DNA from: Penumbrarchaeum sp964445525
Lineage (GTDB): Archaea > Thermoplasmatota > Penumbrarchaeia > Penumbrarchaeales > Penumbrarchaeaceae
DNA length: 64,000 bases
Direction: 5' to 3'
Assembly (NCBI GenBank): GCA_964445525.1
Contig: CAYULA010000015.1
Coordinates: 6,459-70,458 of the forward strand
Part shown: positions 60,534 to 64,000 of the stretch, in pieces
How the letters are laid out: every line of letters starts with the position of its first letter
How positions within the stretch are numbered: position 1 is the first letter of the stretch
Position numbers and translations under genes: made by a program
Notes under the pieces: generated by a model
Database searches by the model: none
Told to the model about the DNA's origin: nothing
Seen by the model: the letters and a program-made list of their open reading frames with translations, nothing else

Positions 60534-62183
60534 TCAGAAACTGTCCAGGAAATCTATCAGTTCCTCATCCTTTCGCTTCTTTTCCTTCACTCCCTTGATG
60601 GTATTTTTTATGGAAAGAAGAAGCTCGTGTGGTTTCAACGGTGCCCTTATCATCGAGAATGATTTCCTTGCGATAACGGTGGGGGGTCTTTTCTCCGCAT
60701 CGGAGACTATGAACTTGACCGGAACCCCGTCCCTGATCTTGTAGAGGTCATCCACAAGTGAAATGGGATCGTCCTTCTCCAGAAACAGGTCTATGAGGAG
60801 CAGATCGAATCTTCCCTTTTCCATTCTGAAGAGCTTTCTTGCTTCCTGGGGTTCCTTTGTCATGAAAACGATGTAACCGTTTTCCGCAAGGGTTTTACTG
60901 GCGAGTGCCAGCAGAACCTCCCTGTCCTCGAGAAGTAGAATTCTCTCTCCGTTTCCGCGAAGGTCCCCTCTGTAGGTCGGTGATTCCGATCTTCTCTTTT
61001 GTGGTATTGTTAACTTCGGGAAGAGGAGGTTAACGGTGGTTCCCTCTCCTTTTTCACTTTTGATCCTGATATCCCCTTCCAGTTTTTTCATTATACCATA
61101 AGATATTGAAAGACCAAGGCCCGGATTCGAGGAGGAGGCCTTGGTTGTGAAAAACGGTTGAAAAACCTTTTTTATATTTTCTTTTGCAATACCACTTCCG
61201 GTATCGGAGATCCTGATCTCCAGGAATTCATTCTCTTTTTTTGGATTTTCCTTCATTGTGATATCGATCCTGCCCTCTCCCTCGATAGACTCCAGGGAGT
61301 TGTAAATGATATTCTTGAAAACCTTCTCGATTGCGGATCCGTCTCCCTCGATGGGCGGTGGAGGATCATCGAGGTTCATGTTGATCTCGATTTTACTGGA
61401 ATCGCCCATTTCGATATTTCGGACCACATCGTCCAGGATCTCGTTGATATCGACTTCTCCGGCTTTGAGTTCCTGTCTCCCCGAAAACAGTAGCAGCTGT
61501 TCCATGATCCTGTCGAGATTCTTGATGGATGCGGATATCTTTCTTATGCTGCCTGTTATCCTTTCATCGGTATTTTCACTTCTTTTCATTGAATCTATGT
61601 AGGACCTCATCAGGACCAGTTCCTTGTTCATATCCGAGGACAGGCCGCTGGATAACATCCTGGAATATTCCATTCCCGTCATAACCTCATTGTTTTCGAT
61701 GTTTTTTTCGGAAGGGGGACCTTTTTCTTCTTCGGGATCGATGGTCTCTTCTAATCGGTCCAGTCTGTTTTTTGCGTTTTCCAGGGACCTCTGAAGATCC
61801 CTTATCCGGGAAAGGTATCTGACTGCTGTTCTCAGCTTGACATCTTCACCCATATCCGGTATTATGAATTCCCTTGCACCTTTTTTCATTGCCTCGGCTG
61901 CCAGATATTTCGTTGTTGTGGCCAGGACTATGATAACCGGTATGTCAGGCCTCAAAAGCATGATCTTGTCCAGTCCTTCCATGTAATCCTTGGGTCCGAG
62001 ATTCATACCGTAAATGATGATATCGAAATCCTTCTCCCCTATAAAGGAAAGAGCATCATCAATGATCATGGAAGTTTCGATGAAAACCTTCAGCTCATAT
62101 CCAAGCAGCAGATTGTCTTCAACGTGCTGTTGGACCTTCTGATTGTCGCTTATCAGAAGTATCTTTCTTGCATCGTCTTCCAT
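60534..62183 (-). CDS. Hybrid sensor kinase-like protein lacking the acceptor histidine
   Basis: About 549 residues from ATG 62183 (MEDDARKILLISD); an overlapping GTG at 62243 is possible. The N-terminal receiver-like domain lacks the phospho-Asp (Gly59 in 'FDIIIYGMNLGP'). A coiled segment leads to a HisKA-like helix where 'LSSDMNKEL' has Ser183 at the histidine position. The HATPase domain is intact (N-box 'FKNIIYNSLESI', 'ISDTGSGIAK', 'GLGLSISYGIM'), and a C-terminal receiver keeps its Asp ('FDLLLIDLFLE'). It may be a pseudokinase or signal through a partner. It follows the winged-helix gene by about 55 bases. Confidence 0.82.
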   Translation of the reverse strand: MEDDARKILLISDNQKVQQHVEDNLLLGYELKVFIETSMIIDDALSFIGEKDFDIIIYGMNLGPKDYMEGLDKIMLLRPDIPVIIVLATTTKYLAAEAMKKGAREFIIPDMGEDVKLRTAVRYLSRIRDLQRSLENAKNRLDRLEETIDPEEEKGPPSEKNIENNEVMTGMEYSRMLSSGLSSDMNKELVLMRSYIDSMKRSENTDERITGSIRKISASIKNLDRIMEQLLLFSGRQELKAGEVDINEILDDVVRNIEMGDSSKIEINMNLDDPPPPIEGDGSAIEKVFKNIIYNSLESIEGEGRIDITMKENPKKENEFLEIRISDTGSGIAKENIKKVFQPFFTTKASSSNPGLGLSISYGIMKKLEGDIRIKSEKGEGTTVNLLFPKLTIPQKRRSESPTYRGDLRGNGERILLLEDREVLLALASKTLAENGYIVFMTKEPQEARKLFRMEKGRFDLLLIDLFLEKDDPISLVDDLYKIRDGVPVKFIVSDAEKRPPTVIARKSFSMIRAPLKPHELLLSIKNTIKGVKEKKRKDEELIDFLDSF

Positions 62184-62239
62184 TGGAGGGGAGTATTTTG
62201 GGCATGGATATTTAATATGTACCCAAGGTTGGGTGAATA

Positions 62240-62584
62240 TCACATCATGGGTTCAATAACCTGAACCGATCTGTCCATCTCGGGTGTTTCGAAATCAGCC
62301 AGTTCCAATCTCACCCTCAATTCACCCTTTTCAAGAAAAACATAAGCACTTTTAACCTTGGATCTGTAGAGCTGGACCCATTTTCCCTTGGAGGTGAGCA
62401 CCTTCTTCTCCTTCTGGATGAGGTCGGCAGCAAGAAGCTCCTTCATCTTCCTGTAGCATACGGCTATGGGGATCTCGTATTTCAGGGCAAGCTGCTGTGC
62501 CGACATGGGTTTGTTTAATGTTGATACGAGTATCTTCATGACGTATTCGTCGGTAATCAGTCTTGAAACGTAGTTGGGGTCCAT
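62240..62584 (-). CDS. Winged-helix regulator 4, paralogue of the tandem trio
   Basis: 114 residues from ATG 62584, chosen to match MDP starts of its paralogues (an open frame extends to 62599). 'MDPNYVSRLITDEYVMKILVSTLNKPMSAQQLALKYEIPIAVCYRKMKELLAADLI' is very close to regulator 1. GGTGA lies upstream. The leader shares AGCGAG with regulator 1. It probably forms an operon with the hybrid kinase-like gene downstream, suggesting a signalling-to-transcription pair. Confidence 0.82.
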   Translation of the reverse strand: MDPNYVSRLITDEYVMKILVSTLNKPMSAQQLALKYEIPIAVCYRKMKELLAADLIQKEKKVLTSKGKWVQLYRSKVKSAYVFLEKGELRVRLELADFETPEMDRSVQVIEPMM

Positions 62585-62879
62585 AGTCTCACCACACATA
62601 GCTCTCGCTGATCGAGTAATGGTTTTCCATTAATCGAACGGGATCCGAAGGCGGGGACGGGGGGTCCTTTCACCTTCTACTCTGACTATCCCGTTTGATA
62701 TTTAAAACACCTTCATCGTGATTATTTTTTTTGAGAACACTATCTCCAATTGGTGGAAATTTATATGAAAATGTTGCATTGTCTCATGGTTCTTTAAGAT
62801 AATACACAGTAACATATTGAATTATCAAATCCCGAAATATGAAAAATACAAATGAAAACTCATATTCCTGGAATCCATA

Positions 62880-63380
62880 TTATTCTTTTATATTCATCCT
62901 ATTCAATAGATTCTGAAGGTCGAACAGAATTATGAGGGATCCGTCTATTTCCACCATTCCCTTTATATTTTCCATCTGATCCGCGGATCCTATGTCTCCT
63001 GCCTCCAGGATATTGGATGAGTCCATTCTGAGGACCTCGCTAACGCTGTCAACGACAACGCCGACGTTGGAATCCTCCAGATCCATTATGAGAACCCTGG
63101 TCTTTTCCGTTCTTTCTATTCTTTCCAATCCGAGGATCTCCCTGAGGTCCACTATGGTGGTTATCGTTCCCCTGATATTGAGGATACCGTCAACATAACC
63201 CGGTGTCTCGGGTACCTTGGTAACCTCGGAATATCGTATGATCTCCCTGATGGTATGGATGTTGACTCCGTACCTCTCCTTTCCCAGTTCGAAAACAACT
63301 ATCTGGCTCTCCTGAATTTTTGCTGAGTCGGACTCCTCGACTGCCATAGAGGACCACATCCTTTCAGTATTATTGACCAT
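62880..63380 (-). CDS. cheW2: CheW coupling protein, second copy
   Basis: 166 residues; residue 12 (MAVEESDS) is a plausible alternative start. 'IVVFELGKERYGVNIHTIREIIRYSEVTKVPETPGYVDGILNIRG' and the terminal 'LIILFDLQNLLNRM' are typical CheW. It is more diverged at its ends than the CheW at 31.6 kb. It may serve a different receptor set. It stands divergently from the PAS protein. Confidence 0.93.
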   Translation of the reverse strand: MVNNTERMWSSMAVEESDSAKIQESQIVVFELGKERYGVNIHTIREIIRYSEVTKVPETPGYVDGILNIRGTITTIVDLREILGLERIERTEKTRVLIMDLEDSNVGVVVDSVSEVLRMDSSNILEAGDIGSADQMENIKGMVEIDGSLIILFDLQNLLNRMNIKE

Positions 63381-63491
63381 AATGATGGTTTATAAAACGT
63401 CTTTTACAATTATCATGGAACGAACCATTAAGATATGGGTAAAAAACAGTGAAAGAAAGAATTTCACCATTCAACATTTCGGGGTTTAATC

Positions 63492-63498
63492 TTTTATA
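63492..63498 (+). promoter_or_regulatory. TATA box of the PAS gene
   Basis: TTTATAC is centred about 26 bases before 63521, next to ATG 63523, giving an essentially leaderless transcript. Confidence 0.45.
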
Positions 63499-63522
63499 CC
63501 TTTTTTGTCATTTGGTCTGGTA

Positions 63523-64000
63523 ATGGAATCATCCGGTCGGAAAGCTGGTGCTATTTTCCAAAGTGGCAATCTGGATGAGATTCAATGCAAGATCATATTC
63601 GATCGAGCACCGGTCCTGATGTGTCTCGTGGATGAAAAAAGAAGGATAATAGATGCAAACAGGGCATTTCGAGAGGTTTCGGGTTGGCCCGAACCCGATA
63701 CGGGTTCGAATATGGCCTGCGGGGGATTGGGATGCATCAATTCGCTCGAGGACCCAAAAGGCTGCGGAGAAGGGCCCAATTGCGTTGATTGCACATTGAG
63801 GGAATCATTGAATGATACAATAAAGAATGGAACTCCCCACAATGATATAAAATTCAGCGCAACCATAATGAAAGACAGGAACTGCGTATTGAGGAATTTT
63901 CTATGCACGACCTCGATAGTGGATGGAAGCGGACCTCCCAAAGTCCTTATCTGCCTTCAGGATGTCACCGACCTGGAGAGGGCCAAGAGAAAGTACAGAA
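63523..64000 (+). CDS. PAS-domain signalling protein, 3' end outside window
   Basis: The frame is open from ATG 63523 to the window end, 159 visible codons. A PAS fold is suggested by 'IIFDRAPVLMCLVDEKRRIIDANRAFREVSGWPE' and the closing 'VLICLQDVTDLERAKRKYR'. The loop is cysteine-rich (MACGGLGCINS...GCGEGPNCVDCTL), a pattern seen in PAS domains of some sensor kinases. It is probably the N-terminus of a cytoplasmic sensor kinase. It is a likely input for nearby signalling genes. Confidence 0.8.
   Translation, partial: MESSGRKAGAIFQSGNLDEIQCKIIFDRAPVLMCLVDEKRRIIDANRAFREVSGWPEPDTGSNMACGGLGCINSLEDPKGCGEGPNCVDCTLRESLNDTIKNGTPHNDIKFSATIMKDRNCVLRNFLCTTSIVDGSGPPKVLICLQDVTDLERAKRKYR

Overview
The window is a 64 kb piece of an archaeal chromosome carrying an almost complete archaellum (archaeal flagellum) and chemotaxis island. 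The archaeal assignment rests on the PolD large subunit, archaemetzincin, archaellins with class III signal peptides, archaellum assembly genes (FlaF, G, H, I, J), the archaea-specific chemotaxis adaptor CheF, a receiver-DUF835 protein and an archaeal 8-oxoguanine glycosylase. The mix (PolD, CheF, a FlaC/D/E-type fusion, many secreted PKD/TSP3/CARDB/FN3 proteins) fits a euryarchaeote, most likely of the Thermoplasmatota. The phylum is an inference. Rubrerythrin, a split Hrb-type flavoprotein and rubredoxin, peroxiredoxin and ferritins suggest an anaerobe that copes with oxygen.

Layout. 1-4.9 kb: surface proteins and lipoproteins, one of them a decayed gene. 4.9-8.7 kb: DNA polymerase D large subunit on the minus strand. 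8.8-17 kb: a receiver-DUF835 protein, a candidate small RNA, an oxidative-stress cluster, archaemetzincin, SfsA, a methionine-sulfoxide reductase-like GAF protein, a DNA glycosylase and a sirtuin. 17-23.1 kb: a large surface protein, then a histidine kinase / receiver / zinc-finger operon. 23.1-34.4 kb: chemotaxis genes. A minus-strand operon runs cheF-cheY-cheB-cheA-cheC-cheD, then a MamK-like actin, an unknown 318-residue protein and a second cheC. CheW, a KaiC-like ATPase and a zinc-ribbon CheC relative are divergent on the plus strand, and cheR follows on the minus strand. 34.4-46.8 kb: a giant 744-residue archaellin with its own FlaE-like partner, three tandem winged-helix genes, a CARDB surface protein, a GHKL-ATPase fused to an HExxH domain, three divergent archaellin-like genes and a two-domain HTH regulator. 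47.2-58.2 kb: the main archaellum operon, with four archaellins, FlaC/D/E, a 139-bp structured tandem repeat, FlaF fused to a beta-propeller, and FlaG, H, I, J. 58.2-64 kb: two unknown proteins, a receiver-less CheB, a candidate small RNA, a hybrid kinase lacking its acceptor histidine, a fourth winged-helix paralogue, a second CheW and a PAS protein cut by the window end.

How the genes work together. Signals from receptors, none of which are encoded here, would pass through CheW, CheA and CheY to the archaellum switch via CheF and the FlaC/D/E scaffold. CheR, CheB and CheD adapt the receptors and the CheC proteins remove phosphate from CheY. The filament could be built from several alternative archaellins.

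The most unusual points are the MamK-like actin inside the chemotaxis operon; a motif (GGATGTTGG) found after hairpins at several untranslated sites across the archaellum region; the structured 139-bp repeat; three candidate structured RNAs; and several unusual fusions. All calls were made by reading the sequence. No database search or structure prediction was run.
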